DNA of 64,000 bases. Source: Phocoena phocoena. Taxonomy: Eukaryota; Chordata; Mammalia; Artiodactyla; Phocoenidae. Below the pieces are notes generated by a model. The model was not told the DNA's origin, searched no databases, and saw only the letters and a program-made list of their open reading frames with translations. Positions within the stretch are counted from its first letter, which is position 1. Every line of letters starts with the position of its first letter. This document shows positions 53,194 through 64,000 of the stretch, piece by piece. A program made the translations under genes and the position numbers. Where the stretch lies: positions 117,929,680 through 117,993,679 of the forward strand of contig NC_089240.1 of NCBI RefSeq assembly GCF_963924675.1. Direction: 5' to 3'.

Positions 53194-53479
53194 GATTTTC
53201 CCTCTCCTAAATTATTCAAGCTCTCTGCATTCTATTCACAAAACTCCCAAGGTTAAAACCCCCTGATATAGACCCATTCTTTGCAAGAGTCCTCTGTCTT
53301 TTCTATTCCTGTTTAAGTAGCCTCTCCACCCTGGGTCATTCTGTATCCCAGTGTCCTGTGGGACATGCCATCAAGAGCAAACCTTTCCTAACATGTCAGC
53401 TGGAAGTTTTCTCTCTTTTGCCTGAACTTTAAGGGTCTCTGGGTACCAATTAATTGAAATTAATTACAGCAAGTATAAT

Positions 53480-53885
53480 CTCTCAAAATTTTAAATGTAC
53501 ATAACACTTCATCCAGAAATTCTGTTTATAGAATTCATCCTGCAGGTGGACAAAGATAAATATAGAAGGATATTCATTACAATGCTGTTAGGAATGTTAC
53601 ACAAATGTACATCAATAGAAGTCTTGTATAAATTACCGTAACCATGCAACTATTTAAAAAAAAAACAAGGAATTTTATGTACTGCTAACAAATTATCTCC
53701 AGGGTTTATTAAGCAAAACAACAACAACAACACAGATCAGGACAGTAGGTATAGTGTGTTTCCATTTGACTGTGCGTAGAAATTTTCTGGAATTATATAC
53801 GAGAACCATTAATACTGTGTGCCCATGGGAAACAGAAATGAGGTCTGAAATTGGAGGGACATGTAATTTTCATTGTATACCTATG
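53480..53885 (+). mobile_element. Old L1M-class 3' end (sense)
   Basis: 'ggatattcattacaatgctg', 'agaattcatcctgcaggtgg', 'tagtgtgtttccatttgact' fit the end of an old L1 ORF2/3' UTR in sense. A (CAA)n run is at about 53716-53733. Confidence 0.6.
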
Positions 53886-54429
53886 GTTCCCAAACTGTGC
53901 ACCAAGTTGCCCTGAGGCACTGGAGGATAATTTAAAAATTTAAGGCAAATAAAGTGATACTAGAAATCTGTTGTACATTGTGAAAACTACTGTCAAGTTA
54001 ATTCATAGTTTCAACATTACTTTATGATATATTCGTTTCAATGATGTTATATCTTTGCAAATTTGGGTTTTTGGCAGATGCTATGATAAACTACCAGATG
54101 ACCTTGGTGGGTCATCTAAAAGATACCCCATTACAATTCACTTCTCTTCATCCTGAACTGACTGAAGAAGTCCTGCTAGTTTTGGTAAAAAGATCTAGAA
54201 GATATTATCATTACTAAACAAGGAAAACCTTCTCCAAACCCCCAGACTGGAGCAGCTCAGTCTTTCTGGTTCATCCCCTTTGATTAAAAGTGCCTTCACT
54301 GGACTGACCAGGTTTTGTCATTGCTCTGTCCTCGGGCAGAAGCACTTCCTCTAAATATATCAAAGCCAACCACAGGAAACCAGGCATCATGGTCTGGCTC
54401 TTTTCTTCCCTTGAGAGTTGAGCACGAGC
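53886..54429. other. Possible hAT fossil; otherwise nothing seen
   Basis: 'tatggttcccaaactgtgca' followed by 'gccctgaggcactgg' at 53881-53930 looks like the end of a hAT-type element, but the body is not recognisable. Confidence 0.35.
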
Positions 54430-54545
54430 CCTGGTTCCAGAGACTTGACTGAGGTCACCCATTAAGACTGTGGCTCAGCCAGGACTTCAAAGTAGGTTCT
54501 CTGGACTAAGTTCAGTGCTTTTTCTATTCCATGTCACCACCTCCA
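54430..54545 (-). mobile_element. MIR SINE 5' part (antisense)
   Basis: 'tgaggtcacccattaagact', 'cagccaggacttcaaagtag', 'aagttcagtgctttttctat' match the antisense MIR 5' half. Confidence 0.7.
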
Positions 54546-54631
54546 ATGTAAGTAAGAGCATGAGGGACTGAAGTTTCATACTTTGACTCACTTTAAACTT
54601 AGGACGTTCAGCAGGTGTAATGTTAGTCTAA

Positions 54632-54792
54632 TTGTGAGACTTCTCTAACCCTCAATTTCCTCACTTGTTTGATGGGGATGATGATAATATATACCCCACA
54701 GGATTTTGTGATGATTAAGTGAGATAATGTGGATAAAGCACTTAACGTAGGGCCTAGCTCAGGGTAAATTTTCCAGTAAGTGTTGACCTTTA
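54632..54792 (+). mobile_element. MIR SINE 3' part (sense)
   Basis: 'ctcaatttcctcacttgttt', 'gatggggatgatgataatat', 'tgtgatgattaagtgagata', 'gggcctagctcagggtaaat' fit sense MIR without its head. Confidence 0.88.
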
Positions 54793-54799
54793 CTCTTGG

Positions 54800-55012
54800 C
54801 TAAGAGCTTCATCTCTGGAGTTAGTAAGGCATGGTTCGAAGCTCAAGTTCTACCGCTCTTTAGATGTGTGACTTTGAGCTGGTTACTTAATCTCTCCGAG
54901 CCTGTTTCCTCATCTGTCTCATAGGATTGTTTTGAGGATGCAGTGAGATCATGCATGTAAAGCGGTGAGTACGGTGCCTTTCATAGAGGAAGTAATCAAC
55001 ATTGGATAGTGT
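54800..55012 (+). mobile_element. MIR SINE (sense), directly after another MIR
   Basis: 'ctggagttagtaaggcatgg', 'ttcgaagctcaagttctacc', 'gatgtgtgactttgagctgg', 'cctgtttcctcatctgtctc', 'ttttgaggatgcagtgagat'. Nearly full length, in tandem with 54632-54792. Confidence 0.92.
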
Positions 55013-55143
55013 TGCATGATTATTAATGGTGGGGGTACTAAGAGAAATTTGATGTGAGTTCCTTGTCTGGAACAATCTTGATTGTTTAATGGAGAAAGTC
55101 TGCCACTAAAGCTTGTGTTTGGGGTCCTCCATATTCGATTTTT

Positions 55144-55307
55144 CCTCTTCTTCCCTCTTTTTTTTTTTTTTTTTTTTTTTCCGGCCGCACCACGTGGCTT
55201 TTGGGATCTCAGTTCCCTGACCAGGGATTGAACCCGGGCCCTCAGCAGTGAGAGCATGCAGTCCTAACCACTGGACCACCAGGGAAGTCCCCCTCTTCTT
55301 CCCTCTT
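55144..55307 (-). mobile_element. CHR-type SINE (short form) with 16-bp duplication
   Basis: Body 55160-55291 with T tail of about 22, 'ggccgcaccacgtggctttt', 'gggattgaacccgggccctc', 'actggaccaccagggaagtc'. Exact repeats cctcttcttccctctt at 55144-55159 and 55292-55307. Confidence 0.97.
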
Positions 55308-55477
55308 GTACCCTCCATCCAATCCCATTCACAGCTCCTTCCTTCATACTCAGATATAAAGGGTCAACAGCATAGAACATTGCTCTCAGTGGGATTTGCA
55401 TTTTCCAAGGGACCAGAATCCTAAACTGGAAGAAGGAAGCCCTAACGGTGCAAGTCTCAGCCCTGCTTTAGAGAAGG

Positions 55478-55690
55478 GTTTTTCAGTCTCAGCACTCTTA
55501 ACATTTGGGGCTGGATAATTGTTGTAGGGGACTTTCCTACGCATTGTAGCATGTTTGATAGCATCTCTGGCTTCAACCCACTGGATGCCAATAGCACAAC
55601 AACCCCCTTCTTAGTTATGACAGCTAAAAATATCTCTGGACATTGCCAAGTGTCCCCTGGGAAAAAAAATTGCCCATAGTTAAGAACTGT
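55478..55690. mobile_element. hAT-like DNA transposon fossil
   Basis: 'tttttcagtctcagcactct', 'aacatttggggctggataat', 'atctctggcttcaacccact', 'tctctggacattgccaagtg', 'tcccctgggaaaaaaaattg' match a common MER-type hAT element in reverse ('ggggcaattttgcccccaggggacatttggcaatgtctgg'). Confidence 0.75.
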
Positions 55691-58600
55691 TGATTTAGGG
55701 GATTGTGTGGAGGAAGTGAGGCCTTTCAGGATATCTTAAAAAAAAATCACACCAGGTGTCATAAGTGTAAATGCCTTCTGGGGCCAGGCAGAGATGGAAA
55801 TGCAAAAAATCAGAGGACTGTAACACAATAAGGAGTGGTGGGGCTTGTGGCATAAAAAGATCTCTGTGAGCCAAACGAAGCCCATGTGAGGATTGCAATG
55901 GGCTGCCAGTTTGGAGCCCCAGATGCAGGCTGTCCCTCAAGATGGCTTATGCGCTCTTATTTTGGGCTAGTGACTCCCCACCCCAGTTGCTGCTCTTTCC
56001 CCCCTCCCCTTCCTGCCTTCAAAATAAGGATGTCCCTAAACCATCAAGGCATATTAGGTCATCCTAAAACATAAAAATAATTTTAAATTCCAGTAAAACT
56101 TTGAAATGAACAAATTTCAAACACTATTCAGTCATTTGAAACTGCCAATATGTTAAGTGGACAGGACAGTACCATGTAAGAATCATAAAGGCAGGAAGGA
56201 AAATCCACCAAAGAACACCAGAAAAGCGGAGGTCAAAATGCTAACAGGGATTGTGTCTGGATGTATTTTTCCTCCTCGTTTTTGCTTTCCCATATTAGAC
56301 GAAAGGTTAATGTTACACTGGGAAAAGTCAGCACTTGAAAGGAGAGCTGTAGGCCATCCAGTACTTGTCCGGGTAGGGAAGGTGTCATGAAATCAAATCA
56401 ATGATACAGATTCCAGTGGCTAAGCTAGCGCTCCCCATCCCCGCACTGTCGGAGGTGTCCTGTCTGCTGCATAACCAGAGAACCTGGAGTTCCCCGCATG
56501 TGGTTATTAACATTAATAATAATTGGAACACTGATCTCTGACCACTGCGTTCTGTTCTCCAGTTGCTTTCTGCTGCTTTTTAATGACGCGCTTTCGCTTT
56601 TTCCCATGTACTCCGCATTATACACATGCTGTACCGCTCTACCTTCCCTCGATTTATGCATGTCTCTAGCAGATGGTTGGGCCAGTCCACCTCCGGTGGT
56701 GCTTGTTTAGCATAACAGAGAGCTCAACTCCTGGGGCCGCTCACAGGGTTTATCTTGCATTTCTGGATCCTGGTGGGGTAAACACACAGGGTTAAGGCCA
56801 GCACTTGCCATCTCTGACCTACCTTCACAGCAGTTAGGGATGGGTTTTCCTTCTTGCTTTTCAAGAATTGTTTTTCCTCTCTCCCTTTATTCCATCCCCA
56901 CTCAATCCTTTCCCTTGGGCTCCCCTAGATTTCTATGAGGCTTCACATGGTGGCAATGGGGACAAGGAATTTTCCAGAAGCAACATGCCACGTTGAAAAC
57001 CCAGGGCTGGGAGTCCCTGCCTAACCTCTGTTGTTGGTGACTGAGTCCCGGCGAGGATTGGAGGGTCGCCCCTCACCGGCCCGTTCCTCAACCTTTTCCT
57101 TTTTAGAGAAAGGTGTGCTACCTCAACCGTGCAGTCTCCTCAGTGTGGTAGGACTTGAAGCACGTGAAGATATGAGCTATTATAGAAATTGGGATTGACT
57201 CAAATAGCACGCTTCCAGTCTCTTGAAGCCTGTGGAGTAGTTCAAGTCACCTCCCAGGAGGTTGGCCTTCTGGCTGCCTCAGTTCAGAGCTACACTTCTC
57301 CCCATGCTCTTAGCACGTTGATTTTAAACTCCTGCTGGTCTCAGGAGTACTTATGGATGCTTCTTATGGCAAAACAAGCTTTATTTCTTTTCGTCTGATC
57401 TGTGTCGTAAGATCTTCTAGGCTTTTATGTGTGAAGGAAAAAAATCTCATGGTAAGGACACCTAAGGAGCTGAAGGTTGTCATTGTTCTAGGATGCTACA
57501 GGGTTTGCCTTAACGACTTAAGATGCACACAGCTTGAGATGAGAGAGCTGTAAAGTGCCAGGCTGAAGTTGACTGTAATATGTTATTTCCATGTGGATGG
57601 GAAAAATTGCTTTCTAATTCATAAAGTGTATCCCCAGATGCCAGTCATTACGTACTTTTCCAGTTTCAGCTTAAAAGTACTGTGAGTAGTGTATTCACAG
57701 AAGGCAGAAAAGGGGAGTTGCTTTCTTCTCACCCCAGGTGAAGAAGGACAAAATGGAACTTTGTGGAGAGGAAGCCAAGAAAACAGTTGGGGTGGTGTGA
57801 TTGTTGGGGGAGGAGCCTGGATAAATGGTGGTCTCCATATATTTTCAGGACGGCTTTTTTCTCTCCAGAGCTGGAGGCAAATCAATATCTTGTTTTCAGA
57901 TGGGTAAATGGAGTCGTCTCTTTAAAGTGCCCCGGTCAGTTCACCACACGTCGGGCAGCTGCTGCTTTCCAGGCTGCCCTGCGATTCCCAGGCTAGGAGG
58001 ATTGACAAGGCAATGATAAACTAACGTGCCCCCTCAGCTCTGGGTGTGCACCATTGTTCCCGCAGCTGAGACCCTCTGCTGCTATTTGCTTTCTCCCACA
58101 TACATTATTCAACAGCCCAGGAAAAGGCCAAGAACCTCTTTCATTCAGGAATTCTGTATTAAAATAATCAATTTCAAACTGAAGCCGGGAAGGCCAGCTT
58201 GCTACAGGGAGAGCCTATTAATAAGCCACCAGTCTTTTCCATTTGCATTGAACTCATGCTGTATTGTGGTAATATGGGATTATTTTTTTTTTTCGGTTTC
58301 CTCCAAGAAACTAAACATCACATTGGTTCTCCTGCTCTTTCATACGGAGCATGTAGAAGAGCTTCTTCGTTTGATCCCATCGTTAATAGAACACCAGAGG
58401 CCATATTTGTACCTGCTACTCTGTGCTGGCTAATTCTGATTTTGAAAGTACTTTAAAAAAGCCATTAACTCTCCATGAAATGGAGCAGGAAGAAAAGTTT
58501 TCAAGTGTTTTGTTTTCCATTCATTGGCCTTACATTTCTTGTCTTGCCTCTCCTGCCCCCTGCCTCTAACCATCCCCCCACATGCAGGCACGCAGATACA

Positions 58601-58976
58601 CACACAGAAGTTGTGCTATTCAAGCACCAAGCCAAAAAATTAGAAACCTTTCATACATAAGTCAGGATAAGTTTTAAGTGCCTTCTTCCAGCACCATGAA
58701 GTGCTCTCCCAAATGACTGAGCTTTTCTGGTTTGGTTAATAAAGGGTTAATCAGAAACTCCCTTTTTGTGGCTGGCTTATTGTCAAAATTCTTTCTAAGT
58801 TGACATTGGTCTTTTTTCATGCATTTAAACAACTCAGTGACCAAAAGGTAACTATTAATAATCACCCTTATGTAATCAGTTCAACAAACATTTATTGAAC
58901 ACCAATTGTGTATACAGGAAATCCTCAGGGCTTTAACTTGATTCCCCAAGTGTCATGTGAAATATAGATTCTTAAT
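55691..58976. other. 3.3 kb without recognised repeat or gene
   Basis: The longest repeat-poor stretch in the window. Short frames on both strands (for example 57619-58016) overlap and lack domains. Composition is more balanced than elsewhere. The 58020-58440 part contains several TAAT-type homeodomain-like words ('attaataagccacc', 'taaaataatcaattt'), which is weak evidence for a conserved regulatory element. Confidence 0.4.
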
Positions 58977-59157
58977 AGGGTTGCCAGATTTAGCAAATAA
59001 AAATACACGGCAATTAGTTTAATACAAATTTTGGAGCAATAAATAATTGTTTAAGTATGTTTCATGCAATATTTGGGACATACTTATACTAACAGTATGC
59101 ATCGTGTATCTGAAATTCAAATTTAGCTGGAAGCCCTATATTATATCTGGAAGCCCT
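58977..59157. mobile_element. Palindromic MITE-like DNA transposon, copy 3
   Basis: 'agggttgccagatttagcaa' at the left and 'tatatctggaagccctg' at the right, with a central hairpin of 'taagtatgtttcatgcaata' and 'tttgggacatacttatacta'. Same family as copies at 5031 and 11248. The right end carries an apparent short duplication of 'tggaagccct'. Confidence 0.83.
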
Positions 59158-59877
59158 GCTTTTGAAAGGAATTCTTGACGTGACCTTGAGGGTTTTGATG
59201 TTTGCTCTTTTCTACTTCCCCCTCACCTCCAAAGCTTAGAACAGAGAGAAATTGATTCACCAAAGACTTATTTATTAGGGTTCAAATGGATCAAAATTTT
59301 ACTTTTACATGTAAGGTGAAGCTTTTTCAACCAATTTAGAGGGACCCATTTTTCTTTTTTTTGTTCAACAGGTGGCATAGATTTTTTTCAAATTTGTTTG
59401 ATAAAATAAATTATTAGAAGTACTAAACTATTTAAAAGTAATTCTAAAATAACTCATAAAAATAAACACTGCTCTCCCAGTAGTAGATTGATATCATAAA
59501 GAAAAGTTACTCAGAATAATTCATTGTCTGTCCCATACTGTGCCAAGGGCTGCCAAGCATTAGAGAGACAAAGCAGAGGCGAAGGCATCCCTGAAAGAGC
59601 CCAGGGCAGGATACTCGGTGAACAATAGCTACAGTGGTCCATCCCGGAGAACAGAGGACTCAGCCCAGATTTGCAAAGTAAGACAACTTAGAACTGCCAA
59701 AGCACATGGCTATTGTCTACAAGGATGAGTTCTGATTAATCCTTTATTAAGGGTGATCTAGGTGCGGAGCGAGCTGAGGCACAGTTACTGCCCTTCAGGA
59801 GCTCAAAGTAGGCTCACAAAAGGCGCACATAGCGCATACACAACAGAATAGGTAAGTGTCAGGAGAGCAGATATAAC
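59158..59877. other. No gene; weak old-repeat motifs
   Basis: 59520-59600 and 59745-59870 ('tgcccttcaggagctcaaag') recall the widespread 'ccctgccctcaaggagctca' repeat. Nothing firm. Confidence 0.35.
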
Positions 59878-59969
59878 AGCAGCTACGCTTTATTAATAGG
59901 CGTGCTGTGTGCCCGGCACTGTGCTAAGTGCCTTACATGCCTTGTTTCCTTTATCCTCATAATATCCTT
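59878..59969 (-). mobile_element. MIR SINE 3' part (antisense)
   Basis: 'ctacgctttattaataggcg', 'gtgcccggcactgtgctaag', 'tgccttgtttcctttatcct' match antisense MIR, cut by the next L1 insertion. Confidence 0.8.
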
Positions 59970-60200
59970 GTTCAAAATTTAAAAGTTTTATTTTTCATTG
60001 GAGTGTAGTTGATTTACAATGTTGTGTTAGTTTCAGGTGTACAGCAAAGTGCTTCAGTTATACGTATATCCATTCTTTTTCAGATTCTTTTCCCATATAG
60101 GTTATTACAGAGTATTGAGTAGAGTTCCCTGTGCTATACAGTAGGTTCTTGTTGATTATCTACTTTATATATAGTAGTGTGTTATCCTCATAGTATCCTT
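59951..60200 (-). mobile_element. L1 3' UTR inserted in a MIR, 19-bp duplication
   Basis: L1 3' UTR body 59970-60181 ('cattggagtgtagttgattt', 'ctatacagtaggttcttgtt') between ttatcctcataatatcctt (59951-59969) and ttatcctcatagtatcctt (60182-60200), one difference. Severely 5'-truncated. Confidence 0.95.
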
Positions 60201-60439
60201 TTGAAGTCACCCATGTTCTTCTTTGAGGGTCTCAAAGGCGGGAAAGAACTCTGAAAATTTGGTCTTTCAATGCAGCAAATATATGATTCTCTTTTCTGTA
60301 CCATTTATCTAATTTGTCTACTCCAATGCTAAGAGTGTGTTGATTTCATTAGAGTGTGGTGGCTTTTTAAAGTGTTTGGATATCTGGTGATACAAAATGA
60401 TAATTTTATTTATTGAGGAAAAAGATGATTTAATGGATG

Positions 60440-61500
60440 ATAATACACCTAATACCTTTCAAGAAGAAAACTACATTGCATGGGCACTATCTTTCATCAT
60501 ATATTAAAATAAACTACAGATGAAGACTTAAATATAAACAAAATAGTAAAAATTTTGCAGGAAATTCCTGAAGACTCCATATATAAGACAGGGGACAAGA
60601 CTGGATACTCTCAGAATCTATAAAAGAAAAGATGGGCTTACTGGACTGTATATGAATTAAACACTTCTGTATCACAAAAGAACCATAAACAAAGTCCACA
60701 GACAAATAATAGACTTAGCAATTGTTTGTAATGAAAACGACAGACAGAAAGTATAGCTACAATATACAAAGAGCTCTTGCAAATTACATAGAAGGGGACA
60801 AATACCCTGAAAGAAAAATCGGCAAAGGACGTGAAGAGACACACCCACACAATAGGAATGCAAAAGGGTAAGCAAACTTATGACAAGATGCTCAAATTCA
60901 CTAGTGGTCAAGGAGGCTCAAAGTAAAGTGATAACAGCATACACCCATCAAACAGGCAAATTTTTAAAAAAGTGATACTACCTCTTCCTGAACAAATATT
61001 GAAAGATCCTGCAAAGTGCTTTACTTCAGCAGTCTTGCTCCTGAGAATATGTCCCATGGAAATAAAAGCACAATACACAAAAGTCTATATACAAGCATGT
61101 TTGTTGCAGCGAACGCACACACACACACACACAAATGAAAACAGAGAATGTTGTAAATAGTGAGGATGCTTGAATAAGTTGGTAATACATCAAGGCAGTG
61201 GAGTATTACACAGAACTCAAAAAGAATGAAATTCTGGGGATCTGGAAGGATTTACATGAGAAATTGTTCAGTATGAAAATAAGATGCAAAAAGATGTGCT
61301 GAATATCTCATTTTTAAAATAAAATAAAGTATGTATTTTAAAGTGTGTGTAATTTGTATATAATTATTTGGCCATGAAAAAAATACAAAATGATATGTAT
61401 AGAGTTGTTGGTACAGGTTAGAAGGGTAGAGTAGAGAGGGAGATGGGGAGTAAAAGATGTGGGGAGAGGAGTGAGTCATGTAAAAAGGGGAAAATACAAA
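60440..61500 (+). mobile_element. Old L1M-class ORF2 3' part and 3' UTR (sense)
   Basis: 'gaatctataaaagaaaagat'-type text, 'tatacaaagagctcttgcaa', 'atgctcaaattcactagtgg', 'ccatcaaacaggcaaatttt', 'gtgctgaatatctcattttt' follow the end of an old L1 ORF2 and its 3' UTR. A (CA)n run lies at about 61111-61132. All frames are broken. Confidence 0.75.
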
Positions 61501-62913
61501 GATTGCACTGAAGAGAAACTCCGTGTATGTGTGTATTCTTCTTTAAGAAAAATCTAGGAATTTTTTTCTGCAACATCTTTTCTGTGTAGCCCTAAAGGAG
61601 GTAATTATTAGGTTTATTGCTGGTGACTGCAGCTGTCAGCATGTGTGTAAGGCAAGCTCCCTTGCTGAGGAAGAACATTCCAACTGCTGTGAAGTGGAAC
61701 CTTCACTAGAGCGCGGAGACTGTGGTTTTGCCCAAGACCACTAAAACTCAGAGGGTTCGTCAACTTTAAATAATGCTTTTCCAAGTCTAACTCCTAGTTA
61801 GCAAGACTCGCTAGCTAAAATGGGAAGCTCTACTGATGTCCCACTCATTGCAGTATAACCCATCTCTGGGTTGCCTCATGAATTATGAAATTGACTTGAG
61901 GGTTTTTCCTCTCTGCCTCTGTGCCAAAATTGCTCTGACTCCTAGCAATCTGGTTCCTCAAACTTCCTCTGGCTATCAACATCCCATCTCAGTGATATGC
62001 TTCTGGAAACTGTGTGGGCTGTCTTTTAAATAAAACTAAAGTAAGAGAATATACCCTGGAAGAGTTCTACAATATCTCTGCTGCATTTCTAATAAAGGGC
62101 TCGCCGTGGTTAATGGGAAACTTCCCACTTCCAGTTGCTACAGCCAAGGAGGAGGCTCATCCCACCAAAAAAGTCAATCCAGTGCAAAGATGTACGATAC
62201 AGCCTTCTTCATCTCTCCAGGAAAACAAAAAATGACAAGAGCCTGAGCTGAGGTTTTGGCAGCGGGTGTGGAAAAGACAGTCCACTTCTCAAAGCCAAGT
62301 ATTTTGCAGGGGAACTTAGGTGGTACTATTTATAGAAACAGGCAAGTCTGTAGGAAGAGTAGGTTTGGGGTGGTGAGAGGTCCACAGGTGTCCCATGCTA
62401 GGCATGGGGATGGTAGAGGTTGAGCAGGGACTTGGAAATTTGAGACTTGAATTTAGGAGAGAGGTAAGGTCTGAGAGAGGTGGAGGAAGGAGAGCCAGGA
62501 AAAGATAAAGGTGTTGGTGAGAGGTGAGGGGGGAAGCTGGAAGTAGGAAGGGGCAGGGTCTGTTACCACAGCTATGGTTTCATGAAGGAGCTTGATGGGC
62601 ACTGGCAAATGCAGCCTGGGGGTGGAGATGTTAAGGGCTCCTGGGAAGCACTTGGAGTAGGCAATTAGAAGTGGTGATTTGATTGATTTGAAAGGCAGAT
62701 TGGGAAGGTTTAAGGAGTAGTTGGTAAAGAGGCAGAGGAAGTAAATGTAGACCACACTTAGAAGATGTTCTTGGTGGAAGGAGGGAGTGGCAGAAGGAGC
62801 CCAAGGTTAAGTGAGAGTGATTTGGAGCTAGTAGGAATGTGATCATGTGTAAGGGCGGAGGAAACGGAGCCCATGAGAAGGGAGGGAACAGAGCTTTCAA
62901 AAGAAGATAGTTA
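61501..62913. other. No gene supported; purine-rich 62430-62890
   Basis: Frames at 61836-62235 show no domain. The purine-rich block 62430-62890 ('gagagaggtggaggaaggag') may be an old dispersed repeat I cannot name. Confidence 0.4.
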
Positions 62914-63125
62914 GTGATGACCCTTGAAAAAGGTGGGGGTTAGGGGCGCTGCCCCCCCCACGCAGTCGAAAATCCACTTTACAGTGGACCCTCCTATCTG
63001 TGGTTCTGCATCTACAGAGCCAACCAACCGTAGATCGTGTGGTACTGTAGGATGTGTTCATGGAGAAAAGTCCGTGTATAAGTGGACCTGCACAGTTCAA
63101 ACCCATACGATTCAAGGGTCAACTG
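62914..63125. mobile_element. Tigger-like (pogo) non-autonomous DNA transposon
   Basis: Terminal repeats 'gatgacccttgaaaaaggtg' at the left and 'cgattcaagggtcaactg' at the right, between TA dinucleotides at 62912-62913 and 63126-63127. Interior has 'cagtcgaaaatccactttac' and 'gtataagtggacctgcacag', typical of MER8/Tigger-type elements. Internally deleted; no transposase. Confidence 0.88.
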
Positions 63126-63227
63126 TAATTGACCTTGGCGACAATGGAAGTAAACCTAGGACAGGAGAAGGAATACAGGTTTCTTTAAGACTTGAAGGAA
63201 AGAGAGGAAAAAGGGAATGAGTAGGTG

Positions 63228-63248
63228 GGTGGATAGATGGATGGATGC
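63228..63248. repeat. Short (GGAT)n tract
   Basis: Four imperfect GGAT units. Confidence 0.8.
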
Positions 63249-63282
63249 AGAGAAAAACATTGAAATTATGTTTGTGATTCTT

Positions 63283-63454
63283 TTAAATTATAAACATAAT
63301 ACATGTCTGTTTTAAAGAAGTTGGAAAGTGCAGAAAGTTAAAAAGATAAAAGTAACCTGTAGTCCCATCACTCAGGGATAACATTTGGTTATATTCCCAT
63401 CTATATTTTTTTCTATGCAAATATTTACTTTTATCTTAAAAATTGGGATCATAG
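63283..63454 (-). mobile_element. Old L1M-class 3' end, left part
   Basis: 'ttggaaagtgcagaaagtta', 'cctgtagtcccatcactcag', 'tttttttctatgcaaatatt' match the same antisense old-L1 3' region as 8985 and 14845. Split by the SINE at 63455. Confidence 0.65.
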
Positions 63455-63764
63455 GACTTCCCTGGTGGCGCAGTGGTTAAGAATCCACCTGCCAATGCAG
63501 GGGACACAGGTTCGAGCCCTGGTCCAGGAAGATCCCACATGCTGTGGAGCAACTAAGCCCATGCGCCACAACTACTAAGCCTGCGCACCTAGAGCCCGTG
63601 CTCCGCACCAAGAGAAGCCACAGCAATGAGAAGCACGTGCACCACAACGAAGAGTAGCCCCCGCTCGCTGCAACTAGAGAAAGCCCATGCGCAGCAACAA
63701 AGACCCAACGCAGCCAAAAATAAATAAATTAAAATAGATAAATTTTTAAAAATTGGGATCATAG
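63436..63764 (+). mobile_element. CHR-type SINE, long form, 19-bp duplication
   Basis: Body 63455-63745 with 'gacttccctggtggcgcagt' head, 'caggttcgagccctggtcca' B box, 'acaacgaagagtagcccccg' and 'acaaagacccaacgcagcca' tail ending in (aaat)n. Exact 19-bp repeats ttaaaaattgggatcatag at 63436-63454 and 63746-63764. Confidence 0.97.
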
Positions 63765-64000
63765 TGTATAAATTTGAATGCCCTCTCTTTGATTTTTGCT
63801 TAATGTTTTTGAGCATTTCCCCATTCCCATAGATATTCTTGGAAAACCCCACTATTAATCTGCACAACTGAAAGACACATTTGTTTAACTAATTTTGTCT
63901 TAGTGAGCAGTCCTGTGGTACGCGGTTTGTCAACATTATAAACACTAGTATTCTTAGGAAGGATTCCCAGAAGATAAATTAGCAAATAAAATTGTGAATT
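63765..64000 (-). mobile_element. Old L1M-class 3' end, right part
   Basis: 'gatttttgcttaatgttttt', 'gagcatttccccattcccat' and 'aggaaggattcccagaagat' continue the antisense old L1 to the window edge. Confidence 0.6.

Noticed and set aside
57619..58456. Cluster of short frames suggestive of exons
   Set aside because: Five overlapping frames in different phases, none with a domain or clear splice borders; kept only as a possible non-coding element.

Overview
This is a stretch of eukaryotic, mammalian non-coding DNA, almost certainly from a cetacean or a close relative such as hippopotamus. The clearest clue is the set of tRNA-derived SINEs of the CHR type, with the head 'gggcttccctggtggcgcagtgg'-like, some with a long tail ending in a run of A. 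They occur in both orientations at about ten positions. L1 elements carry the 3' UTR typical of Cetartiodactyla (ttgaagtatagttgatttaca motif). I saw no Bov-tA or BovB sequence, which argues against a ruminant. Species was not determined.

I found no exon, host protein-coding gene, tRNA, rRNA or CRISPR array that I can support. All open reading frames of recognisable identity are decayed L1 ORF1/ORF2 pieces or their antisense shadows. The window reads as intergenic or deep intronic sequence.

Layout. 1-18 kb: mostly single-copy-looking DNA with scattered old MIR, L2, L1M and DNA-transposon fossils, several truncated L1 3' ends and two SINEs. 18.2-29 kb: a dense L1 block, with an old plus-strand L1 (itself split by another L1 that holds a mariner element), then a plus-strand L1 5' end with a 240-bp tandem-repeat 5' UTR, then minus-strand L1 material ending in a second 5' UTR with a 120-bp tandem repeat. 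30.6-34.1 kb: one L1 with a 5' inversion (twin-priming structure). 34-37 kb: old repeats plus a SINE. 37-47.3 kb: a decayed minus-strand L1 cut open by at least two younger L1s and two long SINEs. 47-64 kb: sparser DNA with MIR/L2 fossils, an MLT1-type LTR, truncated L1s, a composite L1 insertion bounded by one target-site duplication, a Tigger-like element and a SINE at the right end.

No new biological system is evident. The observations most worth following are retrotransposition-mechanism records: the inverted L1 at 30.6 kb, the composite insertion at 51.75 kb, the two tandem-repeat L1 5' UTRs, an ORF1-only L1-like arrangement, and three copies of one palindromic DNA transposon. Family names for old repeats come from memory of consensus sequences and need a RepeatMasker check.
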